This document shows, in pieces, positions 1 to 11,420 of a DNA stretch of 64,000 nucleotides. Every line of letters begins with the position of its first letter. Position 1 is the first letter of the stretch. Below the pieces are notes generated by a model, which had not been told where the DNA came from, did no database searches, and worked only from the letters and a program-made list of their open reading frames with translations. Source of the stretch: Chondrosia reniformis (lineage: Eukaryota > Porifera > Demospongiae > Chondrillida > Chondrillidae); contig OX359189.1 in NCBI GenBank assembly GCA_947172415.1, positions 10,058,501-10,122,500 on the forward strand. Reading direction: 5' to 3'. Both the position numbers and the translations under genes were made by a program.

Positions 1-82
1 TTTGAATATTCACATGTAACTGATACATTTTATTAGTTTTGAATTGACAACCCTGCATGTAGCTATATTTGTATATTCAGTA
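1..82. other. Left flank of the foldback element
   Basis: Non-coding flank ending in the TA dinucleotide at 81-82, which is repeated at 2576-2577 on the other side of the inserted element. The sequence ending ...tatattcag matches the paralogous, uninterrupted site near 50421-50440. Confidence 0.6.
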
Positions 83-2575
83 GAGTAATCAATCAGAATT
101 GGGACACATCAGAATTGGAACACCTGGTTCTCGGCGAATACAAGGGCTATGAGCTTCAAACTTGGACTGACTTGTAGCTCTCATCAAACGTAATTCACAT
201 GCTTACAACAAGACAGATGCATCTGGATTTCGCTGAGAATGAGCGGTTTATCTAGCTGTCCCAAAACAATCAAAATTAGGACAGTTTAATCAGAAATGGG
301 ACACTCCCATCTGGTGCCTTCAGTTTTAGATGGATATAGCTCTAACTTGCACAGAAGGTAGCCCTATGCCTCCTCTATGAAGTGTCCTACTTTCATCAGA
401 AACCAACTGAAACCCACTGAATGTGGCCACGACGATCCTAACACATTCTCCCAATCGGAAATGGGACAGCTCCCCTATCAGAAATGGGAACAATGTTGGA
501 AGCTGGTTCTCTGCGAATACCGGAGTTATCAGCTTCAAATAAGGATTGAAATGTAGCTCTCCTCGCAGATGATTGGCATCCTTACAACCAGACAGTTAGG
601 TCCTGATTTTGCAGAGAACGAGCAGTTCATCTTGATGCCCCGAAACAATCAAAATTGGGACACTTTCATTATGAACAGAAGAAGTACATCTGACTCCTTC
701 AGTTTTAGATGGACATGCATCTAAGTTGCACAGAAGGAAGCTCTATGTCTCCTCTAAGAAATAGTCCACTTTCAGTGAAAACCGTTTGAATTCCACTGAA
801 TGCGGCCATGCACGACTATCACAACATAATACTCATGCACCCAATCAGAAATTGGGGTCTTGTTTGCAGCTGGTTCTCTGTGAATACTGGAGCTATCGGC
901 TTCAAACAAGGATTGAAGTGTAGCTCTGTTTGCAGCTGATTGGCAGCAGAGAATGAGCAATTTATCTGGATGCTCAAAAACATTCAGAATTGGGACACCG
1001 TAAAAAGCACCTGAAGAAAAAAGGTTGCTGCTGGTGCAGTCACTTCAATTGTGATGGTACCTCTGGCAGTTCATCACGAGGCAGAAAGGGCAATGCGCAG
1101 TGATAGAGAGAGATGTTTAGTTGTTTCAATGTCTAAACATGCCAGGTTCAAGGTGTGGTGTCACCACCACTACACAGTGGTAAATCTGTGCCTCTTCTCC
1201 AGAAGACTTCAATCAGTGATTTCCTAATTGAACCACCATGCCTCCGCACACATGAGTGTCAAAGGGTAGAAATGCTTTTGGCCAAGTCTTGTGAATCACT
1301 CTATAAAGCTCAGAAATGAAAGCTTTTTAAACAGAACCTCAGTTAATTTTCAAAGTTACATTTTTAAAGTATTTAATAAACCCTACACACAAATTTGCAT
1401 GAAAGTAACTAAATTAACTAAATTAAGTTATTATATATTCCTTATGTACTGTATAGATCTGTGATTATCATGTAACATCTGTTCATGTGTATTTCCCGTT
1501 TTTAACCTGACCATGGACTGTATTCTCCATATGCTCTGTACATATTCATGTCCTAATGTCTGTTCATGTATGCATCTCCCTTTTGTATCCTAGTGTGCTT
1601 TGTGTAAATATTCATAAGATTATAAGTGTCTGTTCAAGCATATGCACTCATGACCAGGCATACGATGTCCCAATTCTGAATGTTTTTGAGCATCCAGATA
1701 AATTGCTCATTCTCTGCTGCCAATCAGCTGCAAACAGAGCTACACTTCAATCCTTGTTTGAAGCCGATAGCCCCAGTATTCACAGAGAACCAGCTGCAAA
1801 CAAGACCCCAATTTCTGATTGGGTGAGTATTATGTTGTGATAGTCGTGCATGGCCGCATTCAGTGGAATTCAAACGGTTTTCATTGAAAGTGGACTATTT
1901 CTTAGAGGAGACATAGAGCTTCCTTCTGTGCAACTTAGATGCATGTCCATCTAAAACTGAAGGAGTCAGATGTACTTCTTCTGTTCATAATGAAAGTGTC
2001 CCAATTTTGATTGTTTCGGGGCATCAAGATGAACTGCTCGTTCTCTGCAAAATCAGGACCTAACTGTCTGGTTGTAAGGATGCCAATCATCTGCGAGGAG
2101 AGCTACATTTCAATCCTTATTTGAAGCTGATAACTCCGGTATTCGCAGAGAACCAGCTTCCAACATTGTTCCCATTTCTGATAGGGGAGCTGTCCCATTT
2201 CCGATTGGGAGAATGTGTTAGGATCGTCGTGGCCACATTCAGTGGGTTTCAGATGGTTTCCGATGAAAGTAGGACACTTCTTAGAGGAGGCTAGGGCTAC
2301 CTTCTGTGCAAGTTAGAGCCATATCCATCTAAAACTGAAGGCACCAGATGGGAGTGTCCCATTTCTGATTAAACTGTCCTAATTTTGATTGTTTTGGGAC
2401 AGCTAGATAAACCGCTCGTTCTCAGCGAAATCCAGATGCATCAGTCTTGTTGTAAGCATGTGAATTACGTTTGATGAGAGCTACAAGTCAGTCCAAGTTT
2501 GAAGTTCATAGCCCTTGTATTCGCCGAGAACCAGGTGTTCCAATTCTGATGTGTCCCAATTCTGATTGATTACTC
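83..2575. mobile_element. Foldback / long-TIR non-autonomous DNA transposon
   Basis: Two arms of about 915 bp (83-997 and 1665-2575) are near-perfect inverted complements, with outer ends GAGTAATCAATCAGAATTGG and its reverse complement. A unique centre of about 670 bp (998-1664) separates them. The element is flanked by TA on both sides, the target preference of the Tc1/mariner and related superfamilies. Each arm also contains degenerate subrepeats around 'cagaattgggaca'. No transposase reading frame is visible; the short open frames in the arms are mirror images of one another and are not genes. The uninterrupted paralogous site at 50431-50440 reads ttcag-TA-tattgcc, which fits a clean insertion with TA duplication. 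Confidence 0.85.
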
Positions 2576-2815
2576 TATATTGCCGTAATTTAATGAGAGC
2601 TGTGATTACAAAATTTGTGAAGGTTTCTAACTTGTCCTTGACACCAGTTTATACACATCAGAGTAACATATTTAAGAGAGAGAAAACACTCTGATTGTAT
2701 GTATTAAATATGCTTTACATACAATTCTCTCTATACATTATATACTCTACATAAGTCGGGTGTATACACATAAATTATATGTATATATTTGTATTGTACT
2801 TCTTACTGTATGAAA

Positions 2816-3340
2816 TCAGAGTAAAAGTAATAGCACAAACATGACCAATGGAAGTAATACACTGAGATAAGCACTATTGGATGCCAGCTGAACCTGCGGG
2901 TGAGAAGTATATTTAAATATCTGACAATTACACAGCTAGTGATTATATTCCTAATTCTTCCTAATTTAGTGAATCCCAATAAAATGGCTTTTGAACTGAT
3001 CATTGCAAATATAACTGTCCATAGCATATTTGTGGTCAACAAATGGTAACAATGGTTTTATTGTTTACTTAAGTGTATTTCGAGGTAATGCTTCCTCCAA
3101 GTAATTCAAATCTACATCTCAGTTTACTGCCATCGTGATCCATCTTTACCGGCCCAAAAGTGTATGAAGCACCGTTTACTATCCGAGTTGCACAAATAAG
3201 GTTGGTATCAGTAATGTCTTCATTATTCAGCTGAGGAAATATGTCTTCCAGTATCGAACCATTTCTAGTACAGTTAAATACAAGCTCGCTTCCCACTGGA
3301 GTATTGACTCTTCCACTTGGAGATATCTCTTGTGCCAAGA
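2816..3340 (-). pseudogene. Broken GPI-like single-Ig gene (copy next to receptor A)
   Basis: Read on the minus strand. The first exon starts after an AG near 3341 and encodes an Ig-like domain with QEISPSG, ELVFNCT, NGASYTFGP and SKLRCRF, the same family as the N-terminal Ig of receptors D, E and F. Compared with the paralogue at 51070-51350, its 3' end and splice donor are missing, through a deletion of about 75 bp near 3085. A second exon (high end 2893) corresponds to the hydrophobic C-terminal exon of the paralogue, but in the expected phase it reads into TAG after GSAGIQ. No signal-peptide exon was found. I infer a dead copy of a gene that once lay head-to-head with receptor A. Confidence 0.6.
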
Positions 3341-3699
3341 CTTTATATTATGAAATATTTATGCAGTGTTATATAAATTATCATCTCAGTATTAACCACA
3401 TTTTAAAAATATCTGATTCTTTATTCTAATGAATATAATATATTCTAATAAACTTAATACGCATCCGAATAATTAGGTATCTCAACATACTAATGTAGAA
3501 CCTCTCTCCACCATAAGTCGCACAACGTTTCTGGTTAGGGGATATGAATATCATTGGAATTCACACTCTCATTCAAATTGGCAACGGAAAAATTGCGAGT
3601 CAGATGTAACGTTTTTACCTAGCAGCTATATATTATACTGCACGTGAACTTATATTATTTAACGTTTCTCTACACTATCAAGGAAGAAGATTAAAAGTT

Positions 3700-5586
3700 A
3701 TGATTTGTCTGTACGTCGTAATCTTTCTTTTTGGATCATTTCGCAATAATCTGTGTGAAAGTAAGTCATATCGCAACGTTTGGACATACACCACCACCTT
3801 CTAGACATGCGATGATACACGCGCTAGGGCCTTTCAGCTAATACAAGTTAAATTTCTCTGTTATAAAGGTCAGGCCAGTTTTCTTTACTATCCGAGTGAC
3901 AATGTAGCCACATTGGAAGGAGGCAGTCTCACGTTTACTTGTGTAGCAGTAAATATAACATCCAATGGAACTAGACTGCATGTAAAGTGGTACTTGAACA
4001 TTAGCAGTACAGAGACAAGCATTACCACTACCTCTAACAAGACCCTATCAGATGGTACCATGACAACATTTGGAGGTGAATACCGTTCTCCTCTCACTTT
4101 GTCTAACATAACTAGAGTTTGGAATGGAGCTACTGTACATTGTGCTGCTAATGCAGGCTCAGAATCAGTGGATCAGGATCAGCCAGAACCCTTTCCTGTA
4201 ATATCTGTGTTGTGTGAGTTACTGCAGAATATTGTGTATAAGTTATGCTACAATTATAGTTGAAGTAATATATCAACTTGAATATAGGTTAATATATATA
4301 ACATTTGTATAGACTCACTTGCAGTATAAAGTTATATAGATCATGTGTGTTTGTTTGTTATAACATCCGAAATGCTCTAATGTTAGTAGTTTTATTGTGC
4401 ATGGCAGTGATAATTGGTGCCTAATTAAACTTTTTGGTGGCTAAAAGTATGTAATTATATATAAGCTGTATAATTAATATTGATGTGTGTTCATATATAG
4501 TTCCTCCATCCATCACTCCACCCATCACAAACGAGACTGCTATAGAAGGAACATCCTTCACTACTTCTCTAACTATAACTGGTAATCCATTTCCAGTGAG
4601 TAGTGATATTGTTATAACTAAAGATGGAGTTACTGTACAAGATGGCAGGATTACTGTTAATATTGGATCTGGTAATGGAACATCTAACTTTACAATAGAT
4701 AATGTTAATCGTACTGACAGTGGATCTTACACAATAAATGTGACTACTACAGTAAATGTGACTACTACAGCAGGAAGTGATTCAGCTGTTGTCAACTTGG
4801 ATGTGTACTGTGAGTTAGTATTCTTTGTATTCTATATTAAAAGTATACAATACATTTTCTTATATTTTGCTAGATGTCCCAGAATTTGCTGTACACTCTA
4901 AAGTGCAGAATGTTGTTTTTACAGAAGTATTCACATTCAACTGTACTCCATCAGCTGCCAACCCTCCACCTAGTAGTTATGTGTTTGAGAGAGATGGAGT
5001 GAACATCACAGAAGGAGTGATTGGATCCATCTTAACTGTCTCTTCTCTGAAGAGAAGTGAAGATAGTGGAAACTACACTTGTATGGTGACTAATAAAGCA
5101 GGGAGTGTTACCATAGCAACATACTTGAATGTGTTAGGTGAGTTTACTGAGGTGATGCAGAAATAACAATGTTAATCGATTAATATAATTCCATCTCATT
5201 TACCATGTAAGTTTATTAATGTGTTAATTTGGTAGATCGTTCTTCTCAATTAAATATTAATGACTTTATTTTATAGATGGTCATTATACATGTATATGTA
5301 TACAGCTAATTCCAATCATGTGTCTGAAGATACAACACTAACTATCATTGGAGCTATTGTAGGAGTGATTGTAGTAATTCTCCTCCTCATCTTAATGATA
5401 CTGATTATTGTACTTTGTTACCTCCGGAGGAGGAAGAATGGTTAGTGCAACTTCCATTGCAATCTGATATTGTTATATAATTAGAATATTGAGTATATGA
5501 CATCTTTACACATGCAACATCTTTTCATACACAGAATTGAAAAAGGAGTAAGTAGAATAAAGCTAATGAAGAAATGAGAAAAGAAT

Positions 5587-5629
<43 letters not shown>

Positions 5630-6690
5630 TGATTAAATAAGCTTGCCTTTAAACCTTTATAGGAATTTGGTTTACTTTCCCAACTCTTTAAAAGTGCATC
5701 ATCAGCAGTGGCAGTGAACATTCATACATACAGATTCACACAAACAAGCTTCTCTCAATATTCACTCTCACAGAACTACTCTCTTTTAACCCTTCAGTAA
5801 TGATGATTTCACAACTGAAAGCAAGCAGCAGCCGATAGAGTCAATGTATGCAGTATCAATGTACGCTGATGTGATACGTGATAGAAAGTCACTCATTATA
5901 CTCTTACAGAACTATTCTCTTTTAACCCTTCAGTAATGATGATGTTCATTTCACAACTGAAAGCAAGCAGCAGCCGATAGAGTCAATGTATGCAGTATCA
6001 ATGTACGCTGATGTGATACGTGACAGAAAGTCCGACACAACCAGAGAGGTGAACAGTTGCATTACGAGTAGTCATAGCAACTGAATGTGTTCTTCATACA
6101 TACGTACACTTCAAATTCATACAGTATTTTCAAAATATATAATACTTGTGAATGATGTCTTTATAATTATTATTATGTATATAACAAAAAACTATTTATT
6201 TTTATTGTTATTACTTATCTTATATTATTATACAAATTATGGAAATGGAATACACAATTATGTTTCTAAGTTTACAAATAATCACGGTGTCTCATAAGTA
6301 TAGTATATAGCCTTAGTATTGTAGTTCAGTGAATGTGTGCATATATATACGTAACCACATGTTCATTAGTAGATACCTATATACTGCATGTAGGTGGAGG
6401 TACTGTACATCTCATATTCACCATGATATTATATATAATGAAATTGCCTGAAGTGGATTTCTCCCATTCTTTGTACTTTCCTTTATTGTGTCCTCAGTTA
6501 TCTAATTATATGTTATCTAAGTAGCAGCTTACACACTTTCACACTAGTACTGTATACATATATATATTTGTACATTTAGGAAATATTGAGTGCAGATTTG
6601 AAATTTCCAGAAGAAGATCAAAGAAGAAGAAAGCCTCCGGTAGAGATTCAACCAGTTATATACACTAAAGTACAAAAGGTCAAAAAATAA
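3700..6690 (+). CDS. Receptor A: signal peptide-Ig-Ig-Ig-TM-ITIM tail
   Basis: Predicted exons: 3700-3760 (signal peptide MICLYVVIFLFGSF), 3869-4213 (V-like Ig with LTFTCVAV, VKWYLN, VHCAAN), 4501-4809 (cysteine-less Ig), 4874-5137 (I-set Ig, FTFNCTPSAANPP and DSGNYTC), 5306-5440 (TM IIGAIVGVIVVILLLILMIL then RRRK), 5535-5547 (13-nt micro-exon), and tail 5934-6084 (stop TGA). This gives about 425 aa. All internal Ig and TM exons are phase 1-1 with GTGAGT or GTTAGT donors. No FN3 exons remain, although a short relic of an FN3 3' border is visible near 5195-5215. An alternative tail may splice from 6048 to exon 6580-6690 (stop TAA). The tail has one intact ITIM (SMYADV); the other motifs are damaged. 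Likely a plasma-membrane receptor with inhibitory-type signalling; ligand unknown. Confidence 0.72.
5590..5628. repeat. (GA)n microsatellite in the receptor A tail intron
   Basis: A pure GA run in the intron between the 13-nt micro-exon and the tail exon. The same run, at different lengths, sits in the equivalent intron of genes B (about 44446-44476), L (about 47650-47683) and C (about 53402-53426). Confidence 0.9.
5798..5933 (+). pseudogene. Duplicated first copy of the receptor A tail exon
   Basis: A near-identical copy of the following tail exon, with its own acceptor (ccttcag at 5791-5797). If used, it encodes ESMYAVSMYADVIRDRKS and then runs through the former intron border to a stop TAA at 5934-5936, where the second exon begins. 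It is therefore either an alternative short tail of 45 codons or a non-functional duplicate. Confidence 0.6.
6580..6690 (+). CDS. Alternative 3' tail exon of receptor A (second ITIM exon)
   Basis: Phase-0 exon after acceptor tacatttag, 37 codons ending in TAA. It encodes ILSADLKFPEEDQ then VEIQPVIYTKV. The homologous exons of genes B and C read ILYADL, so here the first ITIM tyrosine has become serine while VIYTKV (VxYxxV) remains. It would be reached from a GT inside the main tail exon (after 6048, GAG|GTGAAC), the same position used as a regular donor in gene E (after 21923). Confidence 0.6.
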   Translation, partial: EILSADLKFPEEDQRRRKPPVEIQPVIYTKVQKVKK

Positions 6691-7450
6691 ACTTGATCAT
6701 TTCATCCCTTTCAACTGATTTACTTTAGTAAACTCATTTATGAGTATTGTATATTCATGTACATTCATGTACATTTACATGTCATGTAAATTTAACACTT
6801 ATTGATGCAGTATATATAACTGGTAAAAGATATATTGAGATATGTATATATGCACTGAAAACATTATTCAAATTCAGATGTTCTAGTTTTATATATAATT
6901 AAAATTACTATAAATATATATTATGCATTCCTTTGATAGTATAATACAATACATATCTCCACAGCACTTCCATATAAAGTCTGTACATTTTGGTCGGCAC
7001 GTGTACACACAAACTGTGTCCTCCTATAGCTAATGAACTGCAGACAGTGAAACTGTAACATGTTGACAGGAAATAGCTTCCTATATACCATTTCCTAACA
7101 CATGCTGTGGGAAAGGAGTGCATTAAATAGAATCTCATTACCTGTTGGGAATTCAATTTATTTAACATGACAAGACTTTCATCAATATGATTAATATATT
7201 GTAAACAGTCAATGCATTTCATAGACTACGTACTATATATACGTTATTCAGTTTGTGTGCATGTTCTGAAATACATTAAGTTGAAAATTGACCATGACTG
7301 ATTTATGAATACTTTAATGGTTATACATAATAGAATTTCTCAAATTATAATTACAGTTCATAAATGAATTAAATCATTAAATTATTAATTAAAATTGCCT
7401 CTCTCTCTAACCATGTTTTGTTACAAAATTGTAAAATTATTTTAGCATAC
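6691..7450. other. Intergenic, no gene seen
   Basis: AT-rich sequence after the receptor A 3' exon. The first part (to about 6900) is shared with the flanks of genes B and C. No domain-bearing frame or splice-bounded exon was recognised. Confidence 0.5.
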
Positions 7451-8005
7451 ATACACAGTGTCCACATACACAGTGTCCACATACACAGTGTCCACATACA
7501 CAGTGTCCACATACACAGTGTCCACATACACAGTGTCCACATACACAGTGTCCACATACACAGTGTCCACATACACAGTGTCCACATACACAGTGTCCAC
7601 ATACACAGTGTCCACATACACAGTGTCCACATACACAGTGTCCACATACACAGTGTCCACATACACAGTGTCCACATACACAGTGTCCACATACACAGTG
7701 TCCACATACACAGTGTCCACATACACAGTGTCCACATACACAGTGTCTACACACACAGTGTCCACACACACAGTGTCCACATACACAGTGTCTACATACA
7801 CAGTGTCCACATACACAGTGTCCACACACACAGTGTCCACATACACAGTGTCTACATACACAGTGTCCACATACACAGTGTCCACACACACAGTGTCCAC
7901 ATACACAGTGTCCACACACACAGTGTCCACATACACAGTGTCCACACACACAGTGTCCACATACACAGTGTCCACACACACAGTGTCCACATACACAGTG
8001 TCTAC
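7451..8005. repeat. 15-bp minisatellite, 37 units
   Basis: The unit atacacagtgtccac is repeated exactly 37 times (555 bp). The first 19-20 units are identical; later units alternate 'cacata' with 'cacaca' and contain a few 'tctac' variants. Because 15 is a multiple of 3 and the unit lacks stops, several frames stay open on both strands. Those long open frames are artefacts of the repeat. Confidence 0.97.
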
Positions 8006-8883
8006 ATGAATGGTGTTGTAACATATTATCTCTACATCTGGCAACATCAGCATAGGAACTGGTCAGATGAAGCTGCAGTCAAACAAGTGTTTAGTCAGTC
8101 TGTTACCAACTGATCGAAGCGTATTATATAAGAGTATTAGGCATATTTCTGTAGGTATACCCAAGAAAGCTTGCTTGTACGTATATATGAAATATGCAGA
8201 ATTTACTGTACATATAAATACAAATTCTAGTTGTTCATTTGTTGAAGATCATGAATATCAACTGAAACTTAAAGTAACAATTCAACTTTATAGAATGTGT
8301 TTGTGATATACTAAATACGTACATACATAAATGCATAGGATTTGTGAATGATGTCCATTATTCCTGACCTTTCATTTTTTTATCAATTCAGTTCCATATA
8401 CACACCACATCTCATTATAATATTAACAATATATGCAGTAGAACACTAGCAAAGTATTTCTGATTGTATATATACGTAGATGACCTCAGTTAATGTAATA
8501 TTTAAGTAGCCACTTTTACTAGTTATTTACCATCATAGTGGAGTGACTGTAGGAATATATAGATGAACGATATTCATAACTTTATCCCTTCTCAGACAGA
8601 TATCTTAACATGTTTCTTTTGCAAGTCAGGGAAGTTTTGTTAGTTACGAAGTCAGCTCTAATCTACTTAGTATCTTTGTTGGCATTCAATATTTGAACCC
8701 TATATACTAACAAAATGACATCCTCATGCAGCATGTTTTATGTAGGGTAGTAGCAGTAGTACTATATACATATGACTGTGTGCTGATCATCAAATCAGCA
8801 GCTCCATTGGGTATACTCATGGACATCAGTAAGTTTTGAGCTTCATGAACGTCGCAACATCATTTAACAAGAGTAAAATACTT
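8006..8883. other. Intergenic, no gene seen
   Basis: AT-rich. The part from about 8460 to 8760 is repeated with changes at about 12525-12830 and again in part near 15420-15620. No coding evidence. Confidence 0.5.
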
Positions 8884-8970
8884 GATTGACTTGATCCTTC
8901 TCTAGTACAGTTAAAAGATAGCCTTTTTCCTCTAAGTACATTTACCTCACCACTTGGAGATATCAACTGA
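8884..8970 (-). pseudogene. Relic of an N-terminal Ig exon
   Basis: On the minus strand this short stretch reads ISPSGEVNVLRGKRLSFNCT, the start of the same Ig type seen at 3069-3340 and in receptors D, E and F. The remainder of the domain is absent and no splice-bounded exon can be drawn. Confidence 0.5.
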
Positions 8971-9128
8971 CATAGGGTATCTATATAGAAGATCATTTAA
9001 GCTTCAGCTACTGTGAACAATGTCAGAATAGCTATGCAATACCTTCTGCCAGTAGAATGGGCAAGAGACAATACTGCATCATCTGTTGGTATCCTTTTAC
9101 TTATGGAATCTTATGGATTTAGGATACG

Positions 9129-9203
9129 AGATCTGATAATATGAACCTTTTTCTGATCAGTGCCGTATGTACTGATCAGAAAAAGGTTCATATTATCAGA
9201 TCT
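9129..9203. repeat. Perfect hairpin: 33-bp arms, 9-bp loop
   Basis: Arm 9129-9161 and arm 9171-9203 are exact reverse complements, separated by gccgtatgt. Each arm begins or ends with AGATCT. No homologue elsewhere in the window was noticed. Confidence 0.9.
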
Positions 9204-9836
9204 TAAGGGCATATACGTATACGTATGTACGTATGTATGTATGTATATAGAATTTGCTCACTTATCCAAATTAATACATGTTCAAAACCACTATATATTA
9301 ATTAAAACTACAAAACAAGATATTAAGTGTATATAATCAATTACACTTTAAGAACTATGTATAGCACTGACTGTACTGAGCCTGTGTCTTCTTGCATATT
9401 GTAAATAACTTACTAAAATATGGCAGTAATTGGTTGTCACTTTTGTAGACCAATCAAGATTCTTGTCTAATTTAGGAGAGAGTCGGTAAGCAGCTCTCCT
9501 AGCGACCTTTAGAAGAAAACTAAACTAGTCACGAGTTCTATTTAAGCTTGCATTCAATTTAGGTTTCAATTAAGGTGCTTCTATTTTGAATATGTATTTA
9601 CTGAGATTACATGCTAATAATTTGTTTTGTATTATACATGTACTGTACATTGATAGCACAGATCTGTATCTCTTATATACATATACTGTAATTGTATGCA
9701 TATATGTGTGAATTGCATGAATTTCATTAATATAACTAAGACTAATAATGCAATATTATTCAATTGACACAATATATTTTCTATTACATACAACACTGAA
9801 GATTAGCAATTGAAAAAATATGCGATCCCACAACTG
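9204..9836. other. Intergenic, no gene seen
   Basis: AT-rich, with a short ATGT/ACGT simple repeat near 9210-9250. Nothing coding recognised. Confidence 0.4.
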
Positions 9837-10373
9837 TTACAGGAGTAAAAATAAAAGAATTGTAGATATAACGACAGAGATATACAGGATAGGAGTCATA
9901 GAAGTTGCATTATCTGGATCAGGATCTGTAATAAAATTAATGCAAATCAATAAAAAAATTATGAATTATGTCACCAGTTCAAAAAATTAAATCATGCAAT
10001 TTAGTTTATACTCAAACCAACAAACACAGCAATCACACTTAAAACATCATGAAGTGAGTAGCAATAACTGTAGAGAACATGGAAATCAAACCAAGGATAG
10101 CTGGTTATGACCATCAGTGCTGTAAGGCTATATGCTACCATTGCCACAGTAGTGTCCCATTCATATCTCATCCTCTTATTTATTTACAGGTTCAATAATG
10201 AAGTATTTCATGTAAACTAACTCAAATGACAAGTACTGTATACTAAAGTCTGCTTTTGCGATTATCTGCATAGAAATGTTCATGCCACTCACCAACCACA
10301 GTAATAACAGGATATGGCATTGGTTGAGGAATCACGGCTACTTTGTTGTTGGCAATTAACATTTCAATTCCAC
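9837..10373 (-). CDS. C-terminal exons of a GPI-like Ig protein (M, 3' end)
   Basis: Two minus-strand pieces. The first (about 10373-10293) ends with PQPMPYPVITVVG and a GTGAGT donor. It matches the end of the Ig exons at 13837-14154 and 16588-16905 (NQPQPFPMLIVN), but the front of that Ig exon is missing. The second exon (9925-9837, phase 1) reads DPDPDNATSMTPILY followed by ISVVISTILLFLLL and a stop, with no cytoplasmic residues. A hydrophobic end without a basic tail is typical of a GPI-attachment signal; a tail-less TM is the alternative. It may be the 3' end of a gene whose 5' exons lie at 13837-17100, or a remnant. Confidence 0.45.
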
Positions 10374-10439
10374 TAAAGCAGTATAACATATACAACTAAA
10401 TTGTCACTCAACTCAGTTTTGTCCTACTTTGCATGTGCT

Positions 10440-11420
10440 ATCTAAATGAGATACTTTAATTTTGCATTTTCTGTTGCATACAAAGGTTTTCATATTCTGT
10501 GCATTTGACAGTTACATTGAGGACAGGCCATCCATTACTGGAATAGCATACATTCATTACTACCAATACTCCCTTGGGAACTGACCCACAAACAAGTGAC
10601 CCTCAGACTTTAGGTACCTCCTCCTAACTAAAAGGGGACATTATTCATTAGTATAATACCAACTATGAATACATTATGCATAATATATATAACAAGCGAC
10701 CCTCAGACTGGAGCCCCTAGCTCCTTAGTTACGGGACACATGCACCTCTTAAGAGACATTAATTCATTAGTATAATATCAACTATGAATATAATATATAT
10801 ATCCATATATATATCCATATATGGGGTTCAGTTCCCAAGGAGTAGGTAGTAATAACTGTTATTTGATTGCAGCTGATCCAGTTGTATTTACAAAGTCACA
10901 GAATATTGAGACTTTTGTATGTAGAAAATGCAAGTTAAAGTATATATTAAAGTACATATATACTAAATACGTACATACGTACCTGGAGAAACTGCCTAAT
11001 CTTAATTATCAATACACTTGGAAATGCTGCACACAATTTGTTGAGCTCATGTACTATACACACAATAGCATTTTCTGTTGCATACAAAAGTTTTCATATT
11101 CTGTGCATTTGACAGTTACATTGAAAACAGGCCATTTATTACTGGAATAGCACACAGTCAATATTCCCTTGGGAACTGACCACACAAACAAGTGACCCTC
11201 ACTGGAGGTACTCCCCCTAACCAAAAGAGGACATTTATTCATTAGTATAATACCAACTATGAATACATTATGCATAATAATATATAACAAGTGACCCTCA
11301 GACTGGAGTCCCTCCTTATATATATAGTTACGGGACACACCTCTTAAGGGACATTTATTCATTAATTCATTAGTATAATACCAACTATGAATATAATATA
11401 TATATCCATAAATGGGGTTA
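10440..11420. repeat. Local tandem repeats without genes
   Basis: A stretch beginning 'gcattttctgttgcatac' occurs at about 10465 and 11068. A second motif ('attagtataataccaac' followed by 'gaccctcagactggag') recurs at about 10560-10700, 10755-10800, 11180-11300 and 11370-11400. This looks like nested tandem duplication. The open frames across it have no recognisable domain. Confidence 0.6.

Noticed and set aside
772..1840. Mirror-image open frames at 772-960 and 1556-1840 inside the foldback element
   Set aside because: They lie in the inverted arms and encode each other's copy. There is no transposase motif, and the similarity comes from the inverted repeat.
7369..8113. Several long open frames on both strands over the 15-bp repeat (for example 231, 203, 195 and 183 codons)
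   Set aside because: The repeat unit length is a multiple of three and contains no stop in several frames, so open frames arise automatically. The encoded peptides are pure five-residue repeats.
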